Notes: generated by a model from the letters alone, not told the origin. A stretch of 64,000 bases of DNA from Phyllobacteriaceae bacterium (GCA_002708825.1 PAPF01000009.1:22650-86649), one strand, 5' to 3'; positions 54,193 to 62,879 are shown, counted from the stretch's first letter. Translations and numbers: made by a program.

Positions 54193-57060
54193 TTGACGCC
54201 GCAGGAATTTATCGCGAAGTGGAAGTCTATCGAACTGAAAGAACGTTCGGCTTCTCAGTCACATTTCAATGACTTGTGTCGGCTTTTGGGCATTGACGAT
54301 CCGACTACAGCGGACCCAAAAGGCGAGTGGTTTACCTTCGAAAAGGGTGCCTCCAAGACTACGGGCGGCGAGGGTTGGGCGGACGTCTGGCGCAAGGGCT
54401 GCTTCGCCTGGGAATACAAGGGCAAGGCCAAAGACCTCGACAAGGCATTTGCCCAGCTTCTGCAATACGCAATCGCGCTGGAAAATCCGCCGCTGCTGAT
54501 CGTCTCGGACATGGACCGTTTTCGCGTCCATACGAATTGGACGAACACGGTGCAGCACGTCCACGAATTTACGCTGGACGATCTGCGCGATGCCAAGACC
54601 CGCGATTTGCTGCGCGCCTGCTTCGAAGATCCCGAAAGCCTGCGCCCCGCAAAGACGCGGCAGATGCTGACCGAGGAAGCGGCGCAGAAGTTCGCGGGCC
54701 TCGCCCAGCGCCTGCGCGAACGCGGGCACGATGCCGAGACGGTGGCGCATTTCGTCAACCGGCTGGTATTCTGCATGTTTGCGGAAGACGTGGACCTATT
54801 GCCCAACAAGATGTTTCAGCGAATGTTGCAACATTGCGAGAAGGCCCCGAACGATTTTGCCGATTATGCCCGGACCCTGTTTGCGGCGATGCAGACGGGC
54901 GGCGTAGTGGGTTTTGAGCGCGTCGAGTGGTTCAATGGCGGACTGTTCGACAACGACTTCGCCCTGCCGCTGGAAAAGCAGGACGTGGCCGACCTGCTGC
55001 TGGCAGCGCGGCTGGATTGGTCGGAAATCGACCCCTCGATACTCGGCACCCTGTTCGAACGCGGGCTGGACCCAGACAAACGTAGCCAGTTGGGCGCGCA
55101 CTACACCGACCGCGACAAGATCATGATGATCGTGAATCCGATAATTGTGGACCCGCTTCTGGCAGAATGGGCGGAGGTGAAGACGAGGATAGAAACCGCG
55201 CTGCGAAAGGCGCAGGGGGCGGGGAATCGCGCGGCACGGACGCGCGCCGAGAAAGAGGCGGAGCGTCTCCACTCTGCCTTTATCGAGCGGCTGAAGGGTT
55301 TTCGCGTGCTGGACCCGGCCTGCGGCTCGGGCAACTTCCTGTACCTGTCGCTGCTGGCTTTGAAGGACATCGAGCACCGCGTGAACCTGGAGGCTGAAGC
55401 GCTGGGCCTGCCGCGCGGTTTCCCGACCATAGGGCCGGAATGCGTGAAGGGAATCGAGCTGAACCCCTACGCCGCCGAACTCGCCCGCGTGTCGGTCTGG
55501 ATCGGGGAAATCCAGTGGATGCGCCGCAACGGTTTTGACGCCGCCCGCAATCCGATCCTGCGCCCCCTTGGGACGATTGAATGCCGCGACGCGGTGCTGA
55601 ACGCGGACGGAACGCGGGCCGACTGGCCCGAGGCGGATGTTGTGGTTGGCAATCCTCCGTTTCTGGGCGGGAAAAGGGTCATAGGCGAACTTGGCAGGGA
55701 CTATGTACTTGCAATTCGGGCGGCATATCGACCAGAGCTTTCGGACTTCTCCGACCTTGTTTGTTATTGGTTTGCGAAGGCATGGTGGGAGATTTCTAAA
55801 GGTAGATTAGGCTCCGCGGGCCTGGTATCCACAAACTCAATAAGAGATGGCTCCAATCGCAAGATACTGGACATGATTGTGAGCAACGGCAGCATTTTCG
55901 AGGCATGGTCTGATCAGGAGTGGACCGTAGAAGGTGCAGCGGTCAGGGTATCATTAATATGCTTCGATAATACCCGTCGCGAAACCGCTAAACTCGACGG
56001 CGCAGCGGTCGGAAAAATCCATGCCAACTTAACGGCCCGTGCGGTGGACGTGACCCAAGTGTCGCCGATATCCGAATGCCGTGGCAAAGCATTTATTGGC
56101 GTCCAAAGAACTGGACCCTTCGATATCCCAGCTGAGCTGGCGCGGAATTGGCTGACTTCTCCTTTAAATCCGAATGGAAAACGTAACAGCGATGTCCTTC
56201 GACGCTATATAAATGGCTCCGACATCGTTCGACGCACACAAGACAACTGGATTATTGACTTCGGCTCTGAAATGAGCGAGGCACAGGCGTCTTTATACGA
56301 AAAACCATTTCAATATGCACAAGATGTAATATTTCCAGTACGCCAGAAGAACAATGAAATCCATGCGAGGACGTTTTGGTGGCGCCATTGGCGACCTCGG
56401 CCCGAACTTTTTAAGGCCGCCTCAAACTTCCGCCGAATTATTCTAACGCCGAGAGTTTCCAAACATCGCCTGTTCGTTTGGCGAGATGCTGGTGTCTCGC
56501 CCGATAGTCGCTTGGTCGCAATTGCCCGTGACGACGACACCACCTGGGGAACGTTAAGCTCCCATATTCATGAGGTATGGACATTTGCGACATGCTCTTG
56601 GCATGGCGTCGGCAACGATCCAACGTACAACGCGCAAAGCTGCTTCGAAACCTTCCCGTTCCCCGAGGGTTTGACCCCTAATATCCCCGCCGCCGACTAT
56701 TTCCACGACCCGCGCGCTCAGGCCATCGCCGCCGCCGCCGCCCGGCTGAATGAGTTGCGGGAAAACTGGCTCAACCCGCCCGATTTGGTGGAGCAAGTGC
56801 CCGAAGTGGTTCCGGGCTATCCCGACCGGCTGCTGCCCAAGGACGACGCCGCTGCGAAAGAACTGAAGAAACGCACCCTGACCAACCTATACAACGCCCG
56901 CCCAGCATGGCTCGACCATGCTCACCGGGCACTAGATGAAGCTGTAGCCGAAGCCTACGGATGGGGTGACGACTACCGGGCCGGGAAACTCACGGACGAC
57001 GAGATCCTCTCTCGCCTATTTCGCCTGAATCAGGAAAGGGCAGCGAAACAAGGGAACTGA
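54193..57060 (+). CDS. MmeI-like type IIL restriction-modification enzyme
   Basis: A 955-residue single-chain enzyme combining endonuclease and adenine methyltransferase. The N-terminal nuclease has WADVW then WEYKGKAK near residues 61-78 (D-ExK). A helical spacer follows. The methyltransferase has motif I DPACGSGNFL near 373 and motif IV NPPF near 485. A target-recognition region spans about 620-830 and lower-GC DNA encodes roughly 500-840. It starts with TTG after AAGG. No separate methylase or nuclease gene is nearby. It would protect the host against phages, or the island against competitors. Confidence 0.9.
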   Translation: MTPQEFIAKWKSIELKERSASQSHFNDLCRLLGIDDPTTADPKGEWFTFEKGASKTTGGEGWADVWRKGCFAWEYKGKAKDLDKAFAQLLQYAIALENPPLLIVSDMDRFRVHTNWTNTVQHVHEFTLDDLRDAKTRDLLRACFEDPESLRPAKTRQMLTEEAAQKFAGLAQRLRERGHDAETVAHFVNRLVFCMFAEDVDLLPNKMFQRMLQHCEKAPNDFADYARTLFAAMQTGGVVGFERVEWFNGGLFDNDFALPLEKQDVADLLLAARLDWSEIDPSILGTLFERGLDPDKRSQLGAHYTDRDKIMMIVNPIIVDPLLAEWAEVKTRIETALRKAQGAGNRAARTRAEKEAERLHSAFIERLKGFRVLDPACGSGNFLYLSLLALKDIEHRVNLEAEALGLPRGFPTIGPECVKGIELNPYAAELARVSVWIGEIQWMRRNGFDAARNPILRPLGTIECRDAVLNADGTRADWPEADVVVGNPPFLGGKRVIGELGRDYVLAIRAAYRPELSDFSDLVCYWFAKAWWEISKGRLGSAGLVSTNSIRDGSNRKILDMIVSNGSIFEAWSDQEWTVEGAAVRVSLICFDNTRRETAKLDGAAVGKIHANLTARAVDVTQVSPISECRGKAFIGVQRTGPFDIPAELARNWLTSPLNPNGKRNSDVLRRYINGSDIVRRTQDNWIIDFGSEMSEAQASLYEKPFQYAQDVIFPVRQKNNEIHARTFWWRHWRPRPELFKAASNFRRIILTPRVSKHRLFVWRDAGVSPDSRLVAIARDDDTTWGTLSSHIHEVWTFATCSWHGVGNDPTYNAQSCFETFPFPEGLTPNIPAADYFHDPRAQAIAAAAARLNELRENWLNPPDLVEQVPEVVPGYPDRLLPKDDAAAKELKKRTLTNLYNARPAWLDHAHRALDEAVAEAYGWGDDYRAGKLTDDEILSRLFRLNQERAAKQGN

Positions 57061-57153
57061 TTTATCGACTTATATTCTGCGGCCCATCTCATTGGCGAAC
57101 AACTCGGCAATACTTTCGCGTTTCTCTGTGTGGCTTGTGTAGCGGTGATCGAG

Positions 57154-57396
57154 TCAGTCATTGTTTTCTTCCTCCTGCTTCTCCAGTTCGGTATCGATGG
57201 CCGCGCTGAATGCTTCGAGATCCTTCTTGATGCGATAGGAGGCTTGTTCGTCATCACCATGAATCTCTTCGAGGCGATGCCTGTGATCCATCATGATCTC
57301 ATTGCGATATCTCGCGTGCTCGTGCGGATCATTCAGCGCGCGCAAATGCCGGACGGCCTTGTCAATAACGTCTTGGTAGAATGCAGGGTTCGTCAT
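57154..57396 (-). CDS. Small acidic protein, end of the replication operon
   Basis: An 80-residue, charged helical protein (NDPHEHARYRNEIMMDHRHRL, acidic tail EKQEEEN). Its start overlaps the previous stop (ATGA). No recognised domain. It is convergent with the MmeI-like gene. Confidence 0.6.
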   Translation of the reverse strand: MTNPAFYQDVIDKAVRHLRALNDPHEHARYRNEIMMDHRHRLEEIHGDDEQASYRIKKDLEAFSAAIDTELEKQEEENND

Positions 57397-57788
57397 AGTG
57401 GTTGATCTCCTTTGCTTCGCATCTCAGGGGCTTCGCCCCCGAACCCCTGACCGGGGGATGATCCCCCGGACCCCGTAGGCCCGCTTCGCGTGCCTTCGAT
57501 CGAGGCGGCGCGGGCTGACATGCAGTACATTTCATGAAGTCGAATTGAGCGGGTGACAGCTTTTGAGAGAAGGGCGATTTCCCGCTTGATCGATGCAGGT
57601 GAAAGCCCTTCGGCCGAAAGTTCGCATCGAATCTCGTTGACCGTCTTTTTCCAGTGCTTTTGTCCGTCGCGATATTCGCGCGTAATCAGGGCTTCAACGA
57701 TCTTGGAAACCCTGTTGACATCCCGGTGAAGTGGGAAGCGATAGACGCGTGCGGCTTCGCGGGGCAGGAATAGGTCAAACTGCATCAT
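57393..57788 (-). CDS. Small protein downstream of rep, DUF6074-like N-terminus
   Basis: A 131-residue protein. The start MMQFDLFLPREAARVYRFPLHRD recalls DUF6074 proteins of rhizobial plasmids and phages. A helical basic middle follows, and the tail (GSGGSSPGQGFGGEAPEM) is low-complexity. ATGA overlaps at both ends couple it to rep and to the next gene. An accessory replication role is inferred. Confidence 0.6.
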   Translation of the reverse strand: MMQFDLFLPREAARVYRFPLHRDVNRVSKIVEALITREYRDGQKHWKKTVNEIRCELSAEGLSPASIKREIALLSKAVTRSIRLHEMYCMSARAASIEGTRSGPTGSGGSSPGQGFGGEAPEMRSKGDQPL

Positions 57789-58381
57789 ACCCGCCTCTTA
57801 TGGTTATCAGTGGTGATGGGACCACTGTTGTCCAGATCGCCTGGACCACTGTTGTCCAGATCGATCGCCCATCCATCTGGACCACTGTTGTCCAGATCGA
57901 AACCGACCTCAGGAAGGTGAATGTCGGCTGGAATCGTTGCCGGCAAGGCTGGCCTGATCGTCCTGGTTCGTACAACTTGGGTGCCGCTTCTTCGCCATCC
58001 CATTTCTATGCTCAGGATTCCAAGCGCTGCATAATCGTTGACTTCGCGGCTGATCGTCTTCTCAGAACATGCGCCAGCACGTGCTGCGAGGTCAGCGTTA
58101 CTTCCGGTGATGGTGCCAGACTGCCAATTGATGACCTTCTTCGTGACAGCGATAAGCCGAAAGCTCTTTCGCGCACGCTGTATCAACTGCATTGCGACAT
58201 CGTGCCAAGCATCAAAGATATCGAAGCGTTCCTTTGAAGTCGTTGGCCAGCGCAACGGTTGTGAAGAGACTTTCTCAATTTCTTTTCGCTTGCCGTCTTG
58301 CCAATCGTATCCATCCTCCTCCTGGTCGGGTGAGAAGGTCAGCTTCACGTTCCCATCGGTTCGGGTTGATGGTGCGCTCAC
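57785..58381 (-). CDS. Replication initiator-like protein with iterons in its own gene
   Basis: A 198-residue protein starting with a GTG that overlaps the upstream stop (GTGA). The central part has a winged-helix-like segment, SNADLAARAGACSEKTISREV. The C-terminus carries the peptide DLDNSGP three times, encoded by three DNA iterons. No catalytic primase or helicase motif is present. In phage-inducible islands the initiator binds iterons next to or in its gene, which is the best reading here. A transcription factor is the alternative. Confidence 0.7.
   Translation of the reverse strand: MSAPSTRTDGNVKLTFSPDQEEDGYDWQDGKRKEIEKVSSQPLRWPTTSKERFDIFDAWHDVAMQLIQRARKSFRLIAVTKKVINWQSGTITGSNADLAARAGACSEKTISREVNDYAALGILSIEMGWRRSGTQVVRTRTIRPALPATIPADIHLPEVGFDLDNSGPDGWAIDLDNSGPGDLDNSGPITTDNHKRRV
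57819..57899. repeat. Three 21-bp iterons, candidate replication origin
   Basis: GACCACTGTTGTCCAGATCG preceded by G is repeated without mismatch at 57819-57839, 57843-57863 and 57879-57899. Each unit contains the dyad GGAC-N7-GTCC. Upstream, CAGTGGT (57808-57814) opposes ACCACTG in the first copy. Starts are 24 and 36 bases apart, multiples of three, so the rep reading frame is kept. Confidence 0.85.
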
Positions 58382-58581
58382 TCGACCGCCTCCCGCCGCA
58401 TTTCGTTCGCCAGGCGGATGGCCTCGCATGTGTCCGAGGCCGTGATCCCGAACATCTCACGCATGGCCGGGACGAGCGGTTTCGGGCGCGCGACCGGTGG
58501 CGTCACCGCCAGGAAGCGCGCGCATTCGTCAACCGCGGCCGTGTGTTCGTGTTCGGGTGGGGTGAGGGGAAGGGCGATCAT
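58378..58581 (-). CDS. Small unknown protein between alpA and rep
   Basis: A 67-residue protein: EHTAAVDECARFLAVTPP then PAMREMFGITASDTCEAIRLANEMRRE. The C-terminal part is like short Rhizobiales phage proteins associated with replication regions. It overlaps alpA and rep by four bases each. Confidence 0.65.
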   Translation of the reverse strand: MIALPLTPPEHEHTAAVDECARFLAVTPPVARPKPLVPAMREMFGITASDTCEAIRLANEMRREAVE

Positions 58582-58787
58582 GCTGCCGCCTCCCGATCTC
58601 GTTCAGCTATGCGGCCGCCAATCCATTCGAGTACTTCGGATTCCACATATGCCACGCGATTACCATTTGGGGTCACCTTCACGGGTTTAGGGAATGCGCC
58701 AGAGGTCACCAGTTTCCAAAGGCTTGTGCGGCTTACAGAGGTTATCTGGCAGACCTGCTTAGTAGAAAGGAGGCGATTGTTTTCCAT
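58578..58787 (-). CDS. alpA: AlpA family DNA-binding activator
   Basis: A 69-residue AlpA-type (MerR-fold) regulator: LLSTKQVCQITSVSRTSLWKLV, GAFPKPVKVTPNGNRVAYVESEVLEWI. In Gram-negative phage-inducible islands AlpA is the master activator that relieves repression and drives the adjacent operon. It is the first gene leftward of the integrase. The ATG at 58787 is preceded by GAGG; 58790 and 58799 are alternatives. Confidence 0.92.
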   Translation of the reverse strand: MENNRLLSTKQVCQITSVSRTSLWKLVTSGAFPKPVKVTPNGNRVAYVESEVLEWIGGRIAERDREAAA

Positions 58788-58971
58788 CATCACCCTCACG
58801 TTTCGAGGGTGGTCAACCCCCAGGAAGAACAGAGGGCTCCGGCGACCAAAAGGAACCCCTGAGCACTCCGCGCGCTCGAATTTCCTTTTGAGTGGTGCGG
58901 CACTGGCCGCCGGTATTCTACGATGTGTTGAGAACGCCTTTTATAATCAAGGGCGTTTTTTCGTGTTCGTA
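58788..58971 (-). promoter_or_regulatory. Gap between integrase and alpA
   Basis: This gap of about 180 bases is AT-rich toward the integrase end and holds no convincing gene: the short leftward frame at 58796-59041 overlaps the integrase and has no homology features. It must contain the alpA promoter; no clear repeat operator is visible to me. Confidence 0.4.
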
Positions 58972-60186
58972 TCAGATTTTTTTCAAAGGTATGATTTTTC
59001 TGTTTTTTCCGGAGCACGTTTCTTTGACGTAGTTTGCCCAAATGTCCAGCGCCCGCCGCTTTTCAGGCTCGTAGAGTGCCCGATTGTAGACGCCGGCAAC
59101 CCCAGCCCTGAACCCGGAAATATGGTTTAGCGTGGCCTCGATGATGTGCGGCTGGATCCCGATGGTCGCCATGCCTGTCGCAACCGTCCTGCGTGCGTCG
59201 TGCGGGGTCCATCGCTCAGTGAACAATTGGAAGTTTTTCCTCACCGCCTGGGCAATCGCATTGCTTTCTATCGGCGCACCTACACGCGAAAATATCGGGG
59301 TGTCCGGGTCATCATCGGCTAAGTCCAGCGCCTCCGAAATGATACGGAGAGCAGGGGCCGAGAGTGGGACCACGTGCGAGCGCCCGTTCTTTGTCCTGTC
59401 GCCCGGAATGGTCCAAGTGGCGTTATCGATCTCGACTTCTGAGCGCCGCATCCCACAGACTTCGCCAGACCTCTGACCGGTCAAAAATAGAAGCCGAATT
59501 ATTTCGCGCGTCACGGCTGAAATTGGGGCCTCTGGTAGCGCATTCCATATCGCGGCCAATTCAGCATCCGAAAGGACGCGCTCACGCCTGACAGGCTTTG
59601 CTCGTGGCCGTATACCCGTTGCAGGGGAGGTTTCTAGGTAGTCGCTGTCGACTGCCCAATTGAACATCTTCCTCACTACCGCGAGAATCTGCGTTGATTG
59701 TGCCGGATAGCCAGCTTCTGCCTTCGCTTCGATGATATCGAGAATGTCGCGACGCTTCACCGCGATCGATTTCATGCGGCCGATCGCCGGGTAGACTTCC
59801 ACCTTCAGAAGGCGCTCATCTTCCTTCCATGTGCGCTTATTCCGCTGAGCGTATTTCTCGACGTAGAGTTTCCCGAGATCTTCAACGGTCAACGCGTCAC
59901 GGCGTGCGCGTTTGCCGGCCGCCGGGTCTTCGCCTTCACCAACTCGGGACATGACAGCCAGTGCCTTCGAGCGGGCTTTTTCAAGCGAAAGGGCAGGGTA
60001 CTTCCCGAGTGTGACCCGCCGCTTGGCGCCATCGCTCTCGCGTGTGTAAACAGCTGTCCATGATTTGGCGCCGGTTGGCGAGACCCGGAACACAAGACCG
60101 CGGACAAGATCGTCCCAGAAATCAGTCCTAACATCGACCCTAGCCGAGTCGACAAACCGGGCAGTCAAGACTTTGCGCGCCATCAC
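58972..60186 (-). CDS. int: P4-type tyrosine integrase of the tRNA-Lys element
   Basis: A 404-residue integrase with the DUF4102 arm-binding domain (about 1-85: FWDDLVRGLVFRVSPTGAKSW, VTLGKYPALSLEKAR), a SAM-like core-binding domain (about 95-185) and a catalytic domain with LTGQRSGEVCGM, WTPHDARRTVATGMA and HISGFRAGVAGVYNRALY carrying the Tyr. Full length. It starts 175 bases from the right repeat and points into the element. It catalyses integration at tRNA-Lys. Confidence 0.95.
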   Translation of the reverse strand: MMARKVLTARFVDSARVDVRTDFWDDLVRGLVFRVSPTGAKSWTAVYTRESDGAKRRVTLGKYPALSLEKARSKALAVMSRVGEGEDPAAGKRARRDALTVEDLGKLYVEKYAQRNKRTWKEDERLLKVEVYPAIGRMKSIAVKRRDILDIIEAKAEAGYPAQSTQILAVVRKMFNWAVDSDYLETSPATGIRPRAKPVRRERVLSDAELAAIWNALPEAPISAVTREIIRLLFLTGQRSGEVCGMRRSEVEIDNATWTIPGDRTKNGRSHVVPLSAPALRIISEALDLADDDPDTPIFSRVGAPIESNAIAQAVRKNFQLFTERWTPHDARRTVATGMATIGIQPHIIEATLNHISGFRAGVAGVYNRALYEPEKRRALDIWANYVKETCSGKNRKIIPLKKI

Positions 60187-60220
60187 CGGACCTACTTATA
60201 AAAATATCAGATTTTCCGCC

Positions 60221-60239
60221 GGGGTTCCGAGGGGGTTCG
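60221..60239. repeat. Candidate integrase arm sites, right end
   Basis: GGGGTTCC (60221-60228) and GGGGTTCG (60232-60239), paralleling those at 43755-43772. They lie 35 bases before the integrase start. The 329 bases from 60187 to 60515 hold only these, the right attachment repeat and no gene. Confidence 0.45.
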
Positions 60240-60360
60240 GAAACGGCGAAACTTATGCGAACGATGGAAAACATACGTGAATGGAAAAAATCAATCAAGT
60301 CAGTGAATTATCTTGTTTCAGGGCGTTTACTAGGTTTCGTATTTGTTCCGAAATTTGCCC

Positions 60361-60407
60361 CTTTTAATCAGTAGGTCCAGGGTTCGAGCCCCTGCGCGCT
60401 CACCAAA
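60361..60407. repeat. Right attachment repeat (47 bp), partial tRNA-Lys copy
   Basis: Identical to 43643-43689, running from the anticodon loop to just past CCA. It lacks the 5' half of the tRNA, so it is not a functional gene. Confidence 0.95.
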
Positions 60408-60515
60408 GCCGCTTTCGTGCCGGATCGGATTCCACGCGTTCGGGATGGTTCCCCGGGGGCGCTCAGGCGTTCCGGGAAGAGGCCGCCTTCCATTTCGGCG
60501 GCGGCCCGCTTCGGG

Positions 60516-61787
60516 TTACTGCGACAGGCGCAGGCGTGTCAGGTTCAGGGCGATTTCCTGGAAGACCTCGTCGAGCTTGTCGGTGCTGGCTGCGTCATAG
60601 AAGTTGGCCGGGCTGCTCGCGCAACGCTTCATCAGGTTCTTCGCCGAAATCGGCACCTGCGTCCCGTAGGTGACCGTAAAGACCTCGACGCCCTGCTGGC
60701 GGCTGTAGTTGCAGGCCTGCTGGGTCCAGCTGTCCGCGCGCGACATTTTGGTGCCGTTGTGGTCGGCGGAAACGGGAAAGTTGGGTGCGCGCGTGTTCTC
60801 GCCATCGGTCATCACGACCATGATCTTGCGGACGACCGCCTCCGTGGTGGCGGGATCCACGCCTTCCGTGAACGGCGCTGCCGGCGACAGGACGCGAAGG
60901 CCCCACATGACCCCGTCGGCAATGTAGGTCATGCCGCTGGCGTTCATGTCGTCGATCTTGGCCAACACGTCCGCACGGCTTTCCGAAAGCGGAAGCAGCG
61001 GCCTTGGGCAGGTGGCATTCATGATGCCCGGGAAACGCTCCGACGGCGTGTCGTCGGTCAGGGCAAGCTTGTCGCTGGCGCTGCCGCGCGAACCCGCACA
61101 ACCGCGCCAGGTCAGGCTTGCCGTATCGGCGGGCACGTCCATCCATGCGGCGTTGCGATTGCCCGTTCCGACATTGACATACTGGGCGAATGGAACGACG
61201 CCGACCTTTACCGAGACCGTCGGCTTGACCGCATCGAAAAGCGTGTTGGTGAAATTGGTCGCCGCGACCTTCAGCCCGCCGATCTTTCCTTGCGAGGCCA
61301 TCGACCCGGTATTGTCGAGAACCAGGGCAACCTCGATGCGTGTATCAGGCGAGATGAACGCCGCCGACCGGACATCCATGTCGTAGTTCTGGTTGACGAC
61401 CGCGCTCATGATGAGGGGCGAATAGGTGATCCGCGTGTCGAGCTTGACCTCGTTGTCCTCGAAGCCGTACCCGGTGACGACAAGGCCCTCGAAATCGCCA
61501 TTGGCGGCAAGGAAGTCGTTGATTTCGGACAAGGGCGGCAAGGCCTTGTTCAGTTCGTAGAAGCGGGCGGCATAAAGCGTCGCGGCGTCAGAAGCGTTCT
61601 GAAGCTCTCCGCGCAGGCGCAGCATGTTGTTGTAGTCCACGGTGAAAGCCACCGCGGCTAGCAGGGGCACGGTCATCACCGCGAACATCATCGAGAAGTT
61701 GCCTTCCTTGCGGTCACGGAGAAAACGGACAAGGGCACCGGGAAACGCTGGCATGGCAGGACTGTCCTTGGACGATTGTTGAATCAT
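60516..61787 (-). CDS. TadG-like pilus-associated protein with vWA domain
   Basis: A 423-residue protein. An N-terminal TadE-like segment (REGNFSMMFAVMTVPLLAAVAFTVD, membrane helix near residue 30-50) precedes a vWA domain starting EVALVLDNTGSMA, the MIDAS motif, and continuing with VVMTDGENT. Such TadG proteins work with Flp/Tad pili, but no other tad gene is near. It is the first host gene after the satellite. Confidence 0.88.
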   Translation of the reverse strand: MIQQSSKDSPAMPAFPGALVRFLRDRKEGNFSMMFAVMTVPLLAAVAFTVDYNNMLRLRGELQNASDAATLYAARFYELNKALPPLSEINDFLAANGDFEGLVVTGYGFEDNEVKLDTRITYSPLIMSAVVNQNYDMDVRSAAFISPDTRIEVALVLDNTGSMASQGKIGGLKVAATNFTNTLFDAVKPTVSVKVGVVPFAQYVNVGTGNRNAAWMDVPADTASLTWRGCAGSRGSASDKLALTDDTPSERFPGIMNATCPRPLLPLSESRADVLAKIDDMNASGMTYIADGVMWGLRVLSPAAPFTEGVDPATTEAVVRKIMVVMTDGENTRAPNFPVSADHNGTKMSRADSWTQQACNYSRQQGVEVFTVTYGTQVPISAKNLMKRCASSPANFYDAASTDKLDEVFQEIALNLTRLRLSQ

Positions 61788-61931
61788 CCAAAAACAATAA
61801 AAAACAAATATCTAAATTCCGCTAAGGCGGGTGGTGTATGCGACCTGAGCGGAAAAGGTAAAATCGTAACGAAGCGGAGAAGCTGGAGACTGCCTGGGAG
61901 GCATTCCGCCATGATTGCCAGGCACCGGCCC

Positions 61932-62879
61932 TCACTCCGCCGTCATGACCTCGACGTCCTGGTTCTGTCCGGCCACGACCGTGAAATCCCGCTGGTAGAT
62001 GCGGTCGCGGTTCTTTGCCACGATGACATACTTGCCCTCCGCCAGGACCATGGAGGCGAAGGCCCCGACATTCTCTCGCACGATGTCGCCGGCTTCCGTC
62101 ATCACGACCCAGGATGTGTCGGCAATGGCCTCGCCACCGCGCTCGCGGACCAGTTTCAGGGTGAGTTGGGCGGCCCGGTGTTCCACCACGGCCTCGGTCA
62201 GCTTGCCCGATTCCACGCGGATGTCGGAACGGATCACGGCGTTGACGGAGCCATAGGTGGAGACGACATGATAGGTTCCCGCATTCAGGCGCACCACCGT
62301 TCCCGGTTTCACGTCGGGAATGATGAGCGCGCGGTCACCGTTCTCGTCTTCCTTGATGTCATAGATGGAGAATTTCAGCTTCTGCGCCGGAATGCGGACG
62401 CCGCCCGAAAGCATGGCGTTGAGCTTCAAGCCGCCCGCATCGAGTACGAGCGTTTCCGCCCGCGTCTCGCCGGGATTGATCGTCACGCGCTTGGTCGCTC
62501 CGGCGCGCCCGAACGCCGCATGGACGAGGTAGGACCCGGGCGCCAGGTCGAACCCGGCGCTGCCGCCCTGGGCGCTGGCAACGAGAGGCAGCTGTCCGTC
62601 ATCGCCGGGAGTCGGGAGAAACACCCGCCAGACCATGCCGCGCGGGATCGGTTCGGAGCCTTCCACGAGGGTGGCGGCGAGTGTGAGGCGGCCGGCCCGG
62701 ACCGCAAGCGGACCGGAATCGGGCGCGGGCGCATAGGCACGGATGCCGGGCAGGTTGATCGGTGGCAGGTCGGGGCCGGTCGCGTTCTGCGCCGATGCCG
62801 CCGGCATCATCCATGCAAGGGCTGCGAGGGCCGGCAAGCCCGCGCGAATCCGGTCCAGACAGTGTGTCCATGCGCTCAT
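61932..62879 (-). CDS. Secreted protein with repeated beta-sandwich segments
   Basis: A 315-residue exported protein with a signal peptide ending AASAQ near residue 31. The mature part shows three similar stretches of the type FDLAPGSYLVHAAFG, VRLNAGTYHVVSTYG and VLAEGKYVIVAKN, typical of carboxypeptidase-regulatory-like or prealbumin-like folds. Found widely in Rhizobiales, function unknown. Its promoter faces the nitroreductase gene. Confidence 0.75.
   Translation of the reverse strand: MSAWTHCLDRIRAGLPALAALAWMMPAASAQNATGPDLPPINLPGIRAYAPAPDSGPLAVRAGRLTLAATLVEGSEPIPRGMVWRVFLPTPGDDGQLPLVASAQGGSAGFDLAPGSYLVHAAFGRAGATKRVTINPGETRAETLVLDAGGLKLNAMLSGGVRIPAQKLKFSIYDIKEDENGDRALIIPDVKPGTVVRLNAGTYHVVSTYGSVNAVIRSDIRVESGKLTEAVVEHRAAQLTLKLVRERGGEAIADTSWVVMTEAGDIVRENVGAFASMVLAEGKYVIVAKNRDRIYQRDFTVVAGQNQDVEVMTAE

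Larger units (their letters stand above)
43643..60407. mobile_element. 16.8 kb capsid-forming-PICI-like satellite in tRNA-Lys
   Basis: The element is bounded by 47-bp direct repeats, with the integrase at the right end. From the right: integrase, AlpA, a small ORF, a replication protein with internal iterons, two small ORFs, then an MmeI-like enzyme and a small gene in the opposite direction. A leftward coupled head and packaging operon follows (portal, protease, capsid, a putative decoration gene, HNH, connector, head closure, small and large terminase), then a zinc-ribbon protein and an AT-rich cargo pair. No tail, lysis, holin, late regulator or CI gene is present. This combination is that of capsid-forming phage-inducible chromosomal islands, which make their own heads and borrow helper tails. 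Confidence 0.85.

Noticed and set aside
57819-57899. CRISPR-like array from the three iterons
   Set aside because: Gaps between repeats are 3 and 15 bases, not spacer-sized, and the repeats are in frame within a coding sequence.
58796-59041. Leftward 81-codon frame between integrase and alpA
   Set aside because: It overlaps the integrase end, has basic low-complexity content and no ribosome site; more likely the alpA promoter region.
43643-60407. Ordinary complete or decayed prophage
   Set aside because: Head and packaging genes are intact and coupled, while all tail, lysis and CI-type genes are missing, and AlpA plus iteron replication are island features. Decay would be expected to hit genes at random.
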